A stretch of 64,000 bases of DNA, taken from assembly GCA_017849435.1 (NCBI GenBank), contig JAFIGY010000002.1:124001-188000 (forward strand), in the 5' to 3' direction. A program made the translations under genes and the position numbers. The notes under the pieces were generated by a model, which was not told where the DNA came from, did not search any database, and saw nothing but the letters and a program-made list of their open reading frames with translations. Within the stretch, counting starts at the first letter, position 1, and each line of letters opens with the position of its first letter. Positions 51,611 to 60,959 of the stretch are shown piece by piece. This stretch comes from Chitinophaga niabensis (lineage in GTDB: Bacteria; Bacteroidota; Bacteroidia; Chitinophagales; Chitinophagaceae).

Positions 51611-53956
51611 TCATTTTATATCCATCTTCCTCACCTGCGCGATCTTCAATAATGTGGACAGCATCTCCCGCGGAAAAAAGGGTTTATTCAGGATATCAAA
51701 GATCCCTTTCCGCGCAAATCTCCGCCGTACCTCCGGCATAATATCCGCCGTAAAGATCACGATGTGTACCTCCGGGTATTCCTGCCGCATGATCTCTGAA
51801 AGGGTATACCCATCCATTTCCGGCATGTGCAGGTCAACAAAGGCCACATCATATTGATTTGTTCGCAACAGGCCCAGGGCTTCCTGTCCGTTCAGCGCGC
51901 AATCCGGCTTTATCCCGAAGTATTCAAGCTGTCTTTGCGCGACCATGATATTGATGGGATTGTCTTCCACAAACAACATACGCATCCCGGTGAACTTGCG
52001 GGCGTAAGTGGATAGTTCGGATATCTGCGCCCGTTGCGGCGGTCTGTTCTTTTTGGTGGGTAGTTCAAAGATCAGATCAAAATAGAATTCCGTGCCCTTG
52101 CCGGGTTCGCTCTCCAGGGCGATACGACTGTTATGCAAGGTGATCAGCTTCTGGGTGATCGTAAGGCCCAAACCTGTGCCGGATTGTTTCCTTACGGCGG
52201 ACTGCTGCACCTGCCGGAAGCTGTCGAACACCGCTTCGTGGAACGCTTTGGGTATCCCGATACCGGTGTCTTTTACGGAAAAATGCACCGTTACCTTTTC
52301 TGTCTTTTTGGATACCAGCTTTGCAGATATGGTCACTGTTCCTTTGTCCGTATACTTGATCGCATTGCTCACGAGGTTATTCAATATCTGGCTCACCCTG
52401 ATCACATCGGCAATCACTTTCTTCGGAATGTTGGAGTCAACATCCGATAGCAGTTTCAGTTGCTTCGCATCGGCCAGTGACTGGAACTGGTTGTGAATAT
52501 TCTTCACCAGTTCATGAAGGTTTACAATGCTGTAGGTCAGCTCGAACTGATCCCTTTCAATTTTATTCAGATCGAGTATATCGTTGATCAGTTGCAGCAG
52601 GTGATCTGCGGAGAAGAGAAGGTTGCTGATATACTCCTCCTGATCCGGGGTATAGTTGAGCTTGAGCAGGTTCGCGATCCCGATGATGCCGTTAAGTGGT
52701 GTACGGATCTCATGGCTCATGATCGAGAGGAAATCGGATTTCGCCCTGGCTGCTTCTTCCGCTGCGTTCTTGGCACGGATGAGCTCCAGTTCTGCTTCTT
52801 TCTTTTGCGTGATATCCATGAGCGCGCCTCTGATCATCACCACTTTATTATTCCTGACCACCGGTATACCAATCGCCCGGATCCATTTTTTCTTTTGCTT
52901 TGCCGATATCACGCGGAGTTCCAGGTCGTAGGACTTTCTTTGCTTTATGGCAGCCTCCGCATGCTGGTTCAGGATAGCGCGATCTGCTTCCTCGAAGAAA
53001 CCGAGGGCGGATTCGAGTGTGAGATCGAAATCATATGGTACGTCATAGATATCATAGATCATTCTTGTGCGGAATACTTCTCCTGTTGCAAGATTAATTT
53101 CCCAGCCGCCGATGTGGCTCAGTTCCTGGCTCACATCCAGGAGCTGGTTGCTGAGCTCAAGGTGGGCCCTGGTTTCCTGCAGGGATATTTCGGCCAGTTG
53201 TTGGGTTGTGATGTCCTGAATGCTCAGGACCATGGAGTACTCCGAGGGGTTAGGGGATTGACGCAACGGCATGGCTTTCATACGGTACCATTGGTTCACT
53301 GTTTCATCGATATGCCTGTAGACAAACTCCTGTTGTTTTCCTGTAGCGATCACTGCGTTCAGCATTTCGTTGAACATCGCTGCCTGCGGTCCCAATACGT
53401 CTGCCAGGCGCTTGCCGAGAAAAACCTCCTTCGGCATGAACAACATCCTTTCATCCTGCACCCACACATTCCTGAACACCTGGTTCCCATCTATCTCGAA
53501 AACGATATCTTCCAGGGAAGTAATCAATGCCTGCAAATGTGTAGTAAGCTCCTGCTGTTTCTTTTCCGCCAGCTTCTGCTCCGTTACATCCTGCACATAA
53601 CCGATAAAATACCCTTTCGTTCTTGAGGTCGGATTCACTGCACGGGCATTCACATTGCAGTAGCGTATGCTGCCTTCTTCCGGATGTTTTATCCGGAATG
53701 AAAAAATAACCGGATCATGCGGGTTGACCACCGCCTCCTGGATCACCGCTCCTACATGAGGAATATCTTCCGGCAATATGATCTGCAACCATCCTTTCCC
53801 AACAGACGCTTCCGCACTGAGACCGGAGATCTTTTCCCACTCTTTATTCACGAAAAAACAATTCCCTTCCATATCCGCAAGGAAAGCGCCAATTGGGGCC
53901 AGCTGCAATGCTTTCTGTATTTGCACTTCCTCCCCCTCGTGCAGATTGGTATTCAT
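51611..53956 (-). CDS. Soluble hybrid histidine kinase with three PAS domains
   Basis: A 781-residue cytosolic kinase with no membrane helix. PAS regions cover about residues 10-125 ([21 protein letters not shown]), 140-260 and 270-395, the second and third followed by PAC-like strands. HisKA follows with [19 protein letters not shown] (His near 413), then the ATPase (N-box [30 protein letters not shown]) and a C-terminal receiver with phospho-acceptor Asp in [15 protein letters not shown] and a Lys in LNKPFF. There is no output domain or partner regulator in the window. The ligands of the PAS domains are unknown. Confidence 0.93.
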   Translation of the reverse strand: MNTNLHEGEEVQIQKALQLAPIGAFLADMEGNCFFVNKEWEKISGLSAEASVGKGWLQIILPEDIPHVGAVIQEAVVNPHDPVIFSFRIKHPEEGSIRYCNVNARAVNPTSRTKGYFIGYVQDVTEQKLAEKKQQELTTHLQALITSLEDIVFEIDGNQVFRNVWVQDERMLFMPKEVFLGKRLADVLGPQAAMFNEMLNAVIATGKQQEFVYRHIDETVNQWYRMKAMPLRQSPNPSEYSMVLSIQDITTQQLAEISLQETRAHLELSNQLLDVSQELSHIGGWEINLATGEVFRTRMIYDIYDVPYDFDLTLESALGFFEEADRAILNQHAEAAIKQRKSYDLELRVISAKQKKKWIRAIGIPVVRNNKVVMIRGALMDITQKKEAELELIRAKNAAEEAARAKSDFLSIMSHEIRTPLNGIIGIANLLKLNYTPDQEEYISNLLFSADHLLQLINDILDLNKIERDQFELTYSIVNLHELVKNIHNQFQSLADAKQLKLLSDVDSNIPKKVIADVIRVSQILNNLVSNAIKYTDKGTVTISAKLVSKKTEKVTVHFSVKDTGIGIPKAFHEAVFDSFRQVQQSAVRKQSGTGLGLTITQKLITLHNSRIALESEPGKGTEFYFDLIFELPTKKNRPPQRAQISELSTYARKFTGMRMLFVEDNPINIMVAQRQLEYFGIKPDCALNGQEALGLLRTNQYDVAFVDLHMPEMDGYTLSEIMRQEYPEVHIVIFTADIMPEVRRRFARKGIFDILNKPFFPREMLSTLLKIAQVRKMDIK

Positions 53957-54053
53957 CGGAAAGGTTTAAGGTCAATTTTATATGGTTCTGGAAACGGAGG
54001 AAATATAGCATTTTTTTAAAAATGATGGCCGTCCTTAACATATCTGCCAGTCA

Positions 54054-54623
54054 TCATTTCAGCAATGCCTGGTGCAGTACATGAAAACGGCGGTCTGCCC
54101 CGATCTGCTTTTTAAGGATAGTGATCCTGTCGCATATGAATTCCTTATAATAACTGAACATCGGCAATAATGCTTTCAGCTTATCGGCGTACTTTGCCGC
54201 AACCGTCTTTGCGATGGTTAAGTGGGGTGTGAAACTTCTCTCCCGGAGCCCGAATTCATGGAACAACCGCTCATGTATCCTTTTGATGCAATATGGCTCT
54301 TCTATCCGGATATGCAGGGTGGCTGCTGCTTTTCCATGGAGGAAGATATCCGCCCCGTGTAGCGTGATACCGAAGGGGTGTTGGTCTTGTAAGGCCTGAT
54401 GCACAGTATGGACAATATACCCGTCGTTCTCCCGGCATTTGAGTTTCAGCAAAGATATGTGAGGAACCGACCGCAGGCTGGATGCGGGGATGACGACGTA
54501 GTTGCTGAGTTTTTCCCGTTGTGCGAGAACATCCTTCTTCACCGTTTCGTTCGGGGAGATAAGGATAGCATACTCGCAGAGGGTGCCTATGTCGAATAAG
54601 GTTAACTGTGGGGAGGAATTCAT
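54054..54623 (-). CDS. 2'-5' RNA ligase-like 2H phosphoesterase
   Basis: A 189-residue cytosolic protein with the two H-x-[ST] motifs of the 2H superfamily: VPHISLLKL and FTPHLTIAK. Members cleave cyclic phosphodiesters or 2'-5' linkages in RNA or nucleotides. The ATG at 54623 (MNSSPQLTLFDIG) is preferred; ATGs at 54650 and 54659 would add 9-12 residues. The gene stands alone between the large type IX protein and the hybrid kinase. The substrate is not predictable. Confidence 0.8.
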   Translation of the reverse strand: MNSSPQLTLFDIGTLCEYAILISPNETVKKDVLAQREKLSNYVVIPASSLRSVPHISLLKLKCRENDGYIVHTVHQALQDQHPFGITLHGADIFLHGKAAATLHIRIEEPYCIKRIHERLFHEFGLRERSFTPHLTIAKTVAAKYADKLKALLPMFSYYKEFICDRITILKKQIGADRRFHVLHQALLK

Positions 54624-54692
54624 ACTCGTCCATTCACGCCTATAAAACATTCCTCCCATATAAAATGTTGCACGGGTCTTTATATTGACCGG

Positions 54693-57600
54693 CTATCTGA
54701 TCAGGATCACTGTTCCCTTCCGCTCAATTGGGCCACAAGGCGTAACCGCTTTAATAAAGTACACATAAGTGGCTGTCGGTTGTGGCTGGCCATTATACGT
54801 ACCATCCCAACATGATGCGGGATTATTGGTATAAAAGATCCGCATGCCTGTTCTGCTATATATACTGAGTTCGAACTGTGTTACATTACTCCAGTTAGAT
54901 ACACGGAAACAATCATTCTTCCCGTCGCCATTGGGGGAAAAAGCGGTGGGAACCAGGTACTGCCGGGGAGCCACATTCAGGGTTACATAAGCACTCCCGA
55001 TGCATCCGTTCGCATCTGTTCCCGTAACTATATAAGTAGTTGTAACATTTGGAGCGGCAATTGGGTTACTCACATAGCTGTCATTCAATCCCGCTTCCGG
55101 CGACCACCGGTAGTGCAGGGCTCCGGAGGCCAGCAATTGAGCGGTGTTGTTAGCACAGCCAATATCATTGGATTTGCCGGCTGTTATCAACGGAGAAGGA
55201 TGGATGTTGAGCTGCGCGATCTGCGTTTGACTGGTAACTCCCGGCGCTCCAATCGTACAGCGAAGATACATCATCGCGTTGCCGGTGGTAGTATAAACAG
55301 GAGCCGTTGCCCCGGCGATGGTCTGCCAGTTTATTCCATCCATGCTTTGTTCCCACTGGTAAGTGACGGGAGCTGCGGCGGGCGTTACGGAGGTAGTAAC
55401 TCTGAACTGTGCGGCCAATCCCTTGCAGACCGACTGATCCGCCGGTTGTTGCATGATCTGCAGCCGCACACTCTCCACAGTGAGCGTTCCATTGGAAAGC
55501 ATCAGACGATAGTTGGCGGCAATGCCTCCGGCCAAAGTAACAGGATAGTTGCCCGGCAGACTGGATGTAGTGGCTGTAGTACTGATCATTGGAGGGGTGA
55601 TGACTAATTCATTATCTCCGTTCACGAAACCGTTGTAGGTCATGGTTAACGCAGGGTTGGGGGCGCCATAAGGTCTCGACTGGTTATCCGCGCGTATAGA
55701 CAGATCTCTTTTACCAATGATCAGGTTTGCGCCATTATAGTTCAGTATGTAATTACCATTCAATGCGAGGGTACCCTGGCCAATGCCATACACCCCTGCA
55801 TTTTCTCCCGGTACACGGCTTAACGAGCCGGAGAACTGATCCCCCGGCGCCAATGCCTGCGATATTGTATATGTCAGCGATGGATCAGGATCGCCGTAGG
55901 TCTTATTTTGCGGAGTGGCAGTAATGGTAATGGTCCGGGGCTTAATGATAAGGTTATTGGCGATATAGGTGATAGTGTAATTACCGTTCAGGGTTAATGT
56001 ATTTTGCTGAATAGTATAGGTGCCAACATTTTCTCCCGGTGCACGGTTTAATGAACCCGTGAATTGATCTGTACCTGCCAACGCGGGGCTGTGAGTGTAG
56101 GTTAGCACCGGGTCAGGATCGCCGTAGGTTTTGGATGCCGATGTAGCGGTGACGGTGATCGCCCGGGGCTTAATGGTAAAGTTATTGGTAATATAAGTGA
56201 TGGTATAATTACCGTTCAGGGTTAATGTATTTTGTTGAATAGTATAGGTGCCAACATTTTCTCCCGGTGCACGGTTTAATGAACCCGTGAATTGATCTGT
56301 ACCTGCCAACGCGGGGCTGTGAGTGTAGGTTAGCGCCGGGTCAGGATCGCCGTAGGTTTTGGATGCCGATGTAGCGGTGACGGTGATCGCTTTTTTTGTG
56401 ATCGTAAAGTTGGCAGGTATATATGTAAGGATATAGTTACTGTTTAGAGAAAGATTATTCTGGCCTATAACGTAGGTGCCCGTGTTCTCCCCTGCGGCGC
56501 GTTGCAGCGTACCGGAAAAAGCGTCCGCCCCAACGAGGGAAGGGGTGAAAGTATAAGCCAGTGCCGGATCTGGATCGCCGTAGGTTTTGGATGCCGGTGT
56601 GGTGGTGACGGTGATCGTCTTCTTATTCACCTGTATCGTAAAACTGATATCCGACGCAGGATGGTAATCATTATTCCCGGACTGGGATGCAGTGATAACA
56701 GTAGTACCTGCAGTTAAAATGGTCACTTTCCCACTACCGTCTACTGTTGCGACTGTGGTATTGCTACTGGCATAAATAACCGCACCGCCTGAAGAAGCTG
56801 TTGCAGCGCCATCTATGGCCGGGTCTCCATAGGTAACAACAACAGTGCTTCCCGTTGTTTGTGTTGAGAAGTTCAGCGACTGCGGGAGTTTGTTGACGGT
56901 TAGTGTTGCCATACCGCTGGTGGAAGAGCCGCAGGTATTTGTAATGATGCATTGATAGCGGTAATTGTTCATGCTTCCCTTTACGCCGGTTATTTTTAAT
57001 TCGGACGAAGTGACCCCGCTATATACGCTATTGTTGGTCAGGTCTGTAAAACCGCTCCCGGCATCTTCCTGCCACCTGTATGAAAATGTACCGCCGCCTG
57101 TAGCCGTCACGGAAAAAGAGATATCAGATCCGGAAGCAGCAGCACCGCTGGCAGGCTGAAGGGTGATCGTTGGTAAAGTGTTGACCACCAGGTTCAGTGT
57201 AACTGTGCTATCGCAACCGGTCAACAATGAGGGAGTAGTAAAAGTTGCCACCGCATTGCCGCCAGCGGGTATACTTTTTCCATTCCAATTGTAAGGCAAC
57301 TGATTCTGGCAGATGGTAATTTCTTCCGTTACGGTTTTCGATGGATTTACGGTAAGGGTAGCTGTGTTGGATGGAACAGCCGGGCAATCCGATCTGCCTT
57401 TAGCCAGGCAACGGTAAATATATCCATTATAGCTGGCCGGAATATTGGTCAGGATAAGATTCGCTGTCTTCGTTCCGCTATAAACGGCATCATCCGCAAT
57501 ATTCGTGAATCCACTGCCGGCGTCCACCTGCCATTGATAAGTGGAAGCATTCGTGGCAGCAGTAGAGAAAGAACTACCCCCCTTTTCACAAATGCTCCCA

Positions 57601-59387
57601 TTGGCCGGTTGTGTGGTAAAGGTGATGAGGGGGCAAACGATAAATTCATCAGCCCCGGGATCAGGAGCGGTACTGTTACGTGTATCGCCATCGATATCTG
57701 TAGTGATCCCTGGGACGGGTGTTCCCTTACCATCCAGCATGTTATTGGCAGAAGGGTTCAGGTGCAGATCATTGGAGGCAACAAATACAGGTTCTACATT
57801 GAGCGCATGTGCATTTCCTCCCATCAACGTTTGCATCTGTGCTATAGTTGTTGCCGATGTAGTGCCACTTATGCCAAGATTACCGCTTACGCTGTAATAG
57901 TCGTTATAATCTATCGTACCAAAAACACTTGCCGTGCTCGCATTGGATAAAGCATACCTGCTGTTGGCATTTCCGGTAGTTTGCAGGTTAGCCAGTATAT
58001 TGTTTCGCACATTGATAGTACCGGTTGCAGTTACGTTGACAGTGATCAACAGGCATGAGGACTTGTGAGCACCCGTTGAAACGGGGTCAGTATTCAGTAC
58101 AACTGTATTAAAGTCAATATCATAACCGCCGCCGCCATCTACCACAATTCCATTCCCGTTGTCATTGGCGTTAAAACTGTTCCCCCCTGTTCCTGTAATA
58201 TCCCAAATGAAATTATTATACACTTTGGTGGCGGCAGTATTGATAGTATTTGCCAATATAATACCGGCGGCACCATAACCAGTGACATTCGTATTCTTGA
58301 TGGTGCTGATCTTGTTGTTGGCGATCGCAATTCCGGATGCAGCGGTGTACGAGTAAATACCGATAGGAGAAAAACTGCCTGAACTGGTTATGGTATTAAT
58401 TATATTGTCGTTGACAACAATATTGGCATTTGACACTCCGGGGGAGATATTGATACCGATAGGCGCATAGTTGCTGGAACCTGAATAAGCCAGGCCTGAA
58501 ATATTATTCTTCGAAATGGTCGCGTTAACAGTACCGGTCGCAAGCCATATACCACGATCGAATTCGGGGCTGGCAGGATCAAAATTCCCAATGTTATTAT
58601 CACTGATCGTTAGCCCATTTACGGATTGCGCATAAATGCCAACCAGGCGGATAGCATTGCTTCCTGTAGCGTTCAGATCATTCCCTGTTATCTTGATATT
58701 ACTATTGGATGTGTTGGTGGCGCTATAAAAATATACTCCAATATATGTTTTCCTTATATCGTTATTCTGAAGCGTTATGTTATTGAAATAGCCCGGACTG
58801 CCAATTACGCCGGCATCACCTGCAACAACGGCCGTTGATGTGTTTGTGCCATTAATGATGACTGTATTCCTGATGGATATATTGCTGATGGGTGTTGTAC
58901 CTACGGAGCCGATAGCGAGCACATTGCTGATAGAGCCACTGGTATTGATTAATGTCAGATCTTTTGTTGAAGTTCCGCTGTTAGAGCCATCTATTGTTAC
59001 ATTATTGGATCCGTTCAGCCTGATCACCGAAGCAGAACTGAGATTACCCGTAATGGTTGGTGTAATACCGGCCGCCGGCTTTATGTTCACAGAGGTATAG
59101 CTGGCGCTGCCGTTACCGGAGGCGTTTAAGGTAGCGGTGGCGATCTCGGTGGTATTACCGGTGATACTGAGCGTAATATTCCCCTGATGCGTACCTGCAT
59201 TGATGGCATCAAAGGCTCCTTTTAAAGTGGAATATGACGTTGGTCCAGGCGTTCCCTGGCTCGCGGTTGCGATGACCTGGGCTAGTCCCGGGCTGGAATA
59301 GAGAACGGCAAAAAGCAGTATTACAGGGGAGATTCCGGAGAATCGTTTTACAAAGTGTGTAACAACTAGTCGGATCGATTTTTTCAT
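54693..59387 (-). CDS. Large secreted beta-helix/Ig/MBG protein with type B type IX sorting domain
   Basis: A 1564-residue protein. The ATG at 59387 gives MKKSIRLVVTHFVKRF and a signal peptide ending GLAQ; the frame extends 16 codons upstream. Residues 40-560 repeat short units such as ITISDNNI and ITGNDL, typical of a right-handed parallel beta-helix. Two Ig-like domains follow (about 590-900, WQVDAGSGFTNI and WQEDAGSGFTDL), an Ig2-like part, five MBG (YDG-type) repeats (about 920-1300, SKTYGDPDPAL), another Ig-like domain, and the C-terminal type B sorting domain (LVPTAFSPNGDGKNDCFRV ... KGTVILIR). It is a probable surface adhesin or polysaccharide-binding protein. Unlike the 6.1-14.6 kb adhesin it has no PorP/SprF gene next to it. 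Confidence 0.88.
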   Translation of the reverse strand: MKKSIRLVVTHFVKRFSGISPVILLFAVLYSSPGLAQVIATASQGTPGPTSYSTLKGAFDAINAGTHQGNITLSITGNTTEIATATLNASGNGSASYTSVNIKPAAGITPTITGNLSSASVIRLNGSNNVTIDGSNSGTSTKDLTLINTSGSISNVLAIGSVGTTPISNISIRNTVIINGTNTSTAVVAGDAGVIGSPGYFNNITLQNNDIRKTYIGVYFYSATNTSNSNIKITGNDLNATGSNAIRLVGIYAQSVNGLTISDNNIGNFDPASPEFDRGIWLATGTVNATISKNNISGLAYSGSSNYAPIGINISPGVSNANIVVNDNIINTITSSGSFSPIGIYSYTAASGIAIANNKISTIKNTNVTGYGAAGIILANTINTAATKVYNNFIWDITGTGGNSFNANDNGNGIVVDGGGGYDIDFNTVVLNTDPVSTGAHKSSCLLITVNVTATGTINVRNNILANLQTTGNANSRYALSNASTASVFGTIDYNDYYSVSGNLGISGTTSATTIAQMQTLMGGNAHALNVEPVFVASNDLHLNPSANNMLDGKGTPVPGITTDIDGDTRNSTAPDPGADEFIVCPLITFTTQPANGSICEKGGSSFSTAATNASTYQWQVDAGSGFTNIADDAVYSGTKTANLILTNIPASYNGYIYRCLAKGRSDCPAVPSNTATLTVNPSKTVTEEITICQNQLPYNWNGKSIPAGGNAVATFTTPSLLTGCDSTVTLNLVVNTLPTITLQPASGAAASGSDISFSVTATGGGTFSYRWQEDAGSGFTDLTNNSVYSGVTSSELKITGVKGSMNNYRYQCIITNTCGSSTSGMATLTVNKLPQSLNFSTQTTGSTVVVTYGDPAIDGAATASSGGAVIYASSNTTVATVDGSGKVTILTAGTTVITASQSGNNDYHPASDISFTIQVNKKTITVTTTPASKTYGDPDPALAYTFTPSLVGADAFSGTLQRAAGENTGTYVIGQNNLSLNSNYILTYIPANFTITKKAITVTATSASKTYGDPDPALTYTHSPALAGTDQFTGSLNRAPGENVGTYTIQQNTLTLNGNYTITYITNNFTIKPRAITVTATSASKTYGDPDPVLTYTHSPALAGTDQFTGSLNRAPGENVGTYTIQQNTLTLNGNYTITYIANNLIIKPRTITITATPQNKTYGDPDPSLTYTISQALAPGDQFSGSLSRVPGENAGVYGIGQGTLALNGNYILNYNGANLIIGKRDLSIRADNQSRPYGAPNPALTMTYNGFVNGDNELVITPPMISTTATTSSLPGNYPVTLAGGIAANYRLMLSNGTLTVESVRLQIMQQPADQSVCKGLAAQFRVTTSVTPAAAPVTYQWEQSMDGINWQTIAGATAPVYTTTGNAMMYLRCTIGAPGVTSQTQIAQLNIHPSPLITAGKSNDIGCANNTAQLLASGALHYRWSPEAGLNDSYVSNPIAAPNVTTTYIVTGTDANGCIGSAYVTLNVAPRQYLVPTAFSPNGDGKNDCFRVSNWSNVTQFELSIYSRTGMRIFYTNNPASCWDGTYNGQPQPTATYVYFIKAVTPCGPIERKGTVILIR
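55980..56389 (-). repeat. Near-identical tandem MBG repeats (228-bp period)
   Basis: About 180 bp at 55980-56161 recur at 56208-56389, shifted by 228 bp (76 codons), with only two base differences seen by eye (C/T near 56007, A/G near 56106). The other MBG units of the gene are clearly more diverged, so this pair results from a recent duplication or conversion. Confidence 0.8.
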
Positions 59388-59731
59388 AAGTATAGTTTGC
59401 CTCTGCGCGGGGTTGTGACTATCATTTACATTCACAACAAAGCCAGCTGGTAAGATACGGAATGATTTTGTGTTTTTATATCACCCTTTTTGGGGGTGCT
59501 ACGCTACTACTAAGTATTTAAAAATTCTATTTGACATTAGAAATAATTGCGAGATAGTTCGTGAGTTAGATACAATACCAGAAGATCTTCCGAAAGACAA
59601 GGGTGGGCTTACTGCTGTAAGCGCTATCGGAACAGGTTTTGTAGATGATTTTGATCCTGAAAGCTTAAAGAAAATGGTACCGGATTTTGTACCTGGCTTT
59701 CTCTATTCCCCATCAGCCAACACATTGTTGG

Positions 59732-59763
59732 CAAAAACAAAAGGACCGCTTTAGCGATCCTTT
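59732..59763 (-). terminator. Rho-independent terminator next to the tRNA-Asn remnant
   Basis: Read on the - strand: AAAGGATCGC, loop TAAA, GCGGTCCTTT, then TGTTTTTG. The stem is complete as - strand RNA with one U-G wobble; on the + strand the same position would be a C-A mismatch, so the terminator points left. It sits 20 bp beyond the tRNA-like 3' end, as a tRNA terminator would, and may now serve the winged-helix regulator gene. Confidence 0.7.
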
Positions 59764-59782
59764 GTAAAGGTTTGATTTCCCC

Positions 59783-59818
59783 TGCTCCCCCTGTTGGACA
59801 GTTATCTAACCAAGTGAT
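59783..59818 (-). pseudogene. Degenerate tRNA-Asn 3' fragment (possible attachment-site copy)
   Basis: TGCTCCCCCTGTTGGAC (59783-59799) is identical over 17 bases to 63579-63595, the 3' end of the intact tRNA-Asn. After it, CAGT and CTAACCAA-x-TGA (to about 59817) resemble the anticodon-stem and D-arm parts of the same tRNA with the T-loop and anticodon region missing. It is either a deleted second tRNA-Asn or the far boundary of an element integrated at the tRNA 3' end. Confidence 0.6.
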
Positions 59819-59940
59819 ATCCGATCTAATAATTATCAATGAATGCCTGGTTGAATAAATTTATGATAATGAATACATTAGGCTTGCTGTTTATCCGGGG
59901 TGGTATGCCTCCTGACAATTTCTTGTGCATACAAACCGGC

Positions 59941-60837
59941 TTACACAATCAGTTTGTATCCTTTACCATGCACATTCACAATCTTAATAGATGGATCAGC
60001 GCTTAATCTCTTCCGGAGCTTGGAGATCAAAACGTCCACATTGCGGGTGATGACAAAAACGCCGTCATCCTCCCAGATTTCTTTCATCAGTAGATCCCTT
60101 CCAACTACCTGGTTTTGGTTCGATGTTAGTATGCTTAGTGCTTTCGTCTCTTTAACGGAAAGCTCAATGGTTTTGCCGTTAAGGCTAAGAATTCCTTTTG
60201 ATTCAAAAAATAAAAAAGTCCCCAAACTTTTATAATCAGCAATACTCAGAACGGTTTCGGTTTCATTTGATAGAGATTTTCCAACCTTTTCCTCTATAAG
60301 TTCCTGGGGTTCTGAAATTCTATTCCGCCTGCGAGCGAAATAAAGCCCTGCCAAAGTTACCGGGATAAAGGCGGGCAAAAGCCAGCCATAGGTGAATGAC
60401 TTTTTTGAGGGAAATGAAATTTCAATTACATAGCAGCCTATTTTCTGTTCGCGCCCCCGGCAGGGTTTCAAATCGCCACTGGCTGTATTTACTTCATAGG
60501 CAAAAATGGTCTGGTTTTGAACGCATTCATTTACACTCACCGTATAACCTCCCTGCCTGTCCGTTTTTGCCAGTTGCTGATGCACTATGTTCATTAACGT
60601 ATCGGGAGTGAATCCGAAACTGTTCTCAAAGGAAATCTGGTAAGTGTTGTCATTGACTGTTTTAACCGGCAATACCCGGGATGTCGAATCTTTGGAATGA
60701 AGCAACACCTGATGCCCGATATTACGAAGCACAATCTCCAGGTGCTTATCAGGATGCTCATTGTCCCTTTTTGCAAAAGCCATAGCAACTACTACCATGG
60801 ATACCGAAAGGACGGCGAATAAGTAATATTGCTTCAT
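59941..60837 (-). CDS. Membrane-bound winged-helix transcription regulator
   Basis: A 298-residue one-component regulator: an N-terminal helix (about residues 1-22), an extracytoplasmic domain (about 25-148), a second helix (GWLLPAFIPVTLAGLYF, about 151-167) and a C-terminal OmpR-type winged helix (about 205-298) with LSVKETKALSILTSNQNQVVGRD, MKEIWEDDGVF, RNVDVLISKLRKRL and VHGKGYKLIV. There is no receiver or kinase domain, so sensing and DNA binding are in one chain, ToxR-like in logic but with reversed order. It is divergent from the serine hydrolase gene, and four TTTACA repeats lie between them, a likely target. Confidence 0.85.
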   Translation of the reverse strand: MKQYYLFAVLSVSMVVVAMAFAKRDNEHPDKHLEIVLRNIGHQVLLHSKDSTSRVLPVKTVNDNTYQISFENSFGFTPDTLMNIVHQQLAKTDRQGGYTVSVNECVQNQTIFAYEVNTASGDLKPCRGREQKIGCYVIEISFPSKKSFTYGWLLPAFIPVTLAGLYFARRRNRISEPQELIEEKVGKSLSNETETVLSIADYKSLGTFLFFESKGILSLNGKTIELSVKETKALSILTSNQNQVVGRDLLMKEIWEDDGVFVITRNVDVLISKLRKRLSADPSIKIVNVHGKGYKLIV

Positions 60838-60865
60838 ACCGGTAAAGCTAAACTTGAATCGCTAA

Positions 60866-60914
60866 TGTAAATCGATTTTACACAGCATTTACATTGTTTT
60901 ACAACCTTTTTACA
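60866..60914. promoter_or_regulatory. TTTACA direct repeats in helical phase (candidate winged-helix operator)
   Basis: TTTACA occurs at 60877, 60888, 60898 and 60909 (steps 11, 10, 11), and the inverted form TGTAAA at 60866 makes a 6-bp inverted repeat with the first copy. Head-to-tail sites one helical turn apart are typical for OmpR-type winged helices. The array lies between the regulator (start 60837) and the serine hydrolase (start 60960). Confidence 0.6.
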
Positions 60915-60959
60915 CCATTTCAGGCTGCAACGACAAAATAACGGATAGGTTTGTCAACT

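Larger units (their letters stand above)
59388..59940. other. 553-bp intergenic region with tRNA-Asn remnant
   Basis: The region upstream of the large beta-helix protein should hold its promoter (no clear box found). A 94-codon + strand frame at 59470-59754 starts with GTG, runs through the terminator hairpin and has no recognisable character. The notable content is the degenerate tRNA-Asn 3' end at 59783 and the terminator next to it, listed separately. Confidence 0.6.

Noticed and set aside
59470..59754. 94-codon + strand frame near the tRNA remnant
   Set aside because: GTG start, reads through a terminator stem and lacks any recognisable pattern; a decayed gene fragment cannot be excluded.
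60946..60953. TAGGTTTG as promoter of the serine hydrolase
   Set aside because: An exact -7 match, but it would place the transcript start at or past the ATG and there is no -33 element; the TTTACA array suggests the promoter is arranged differently.
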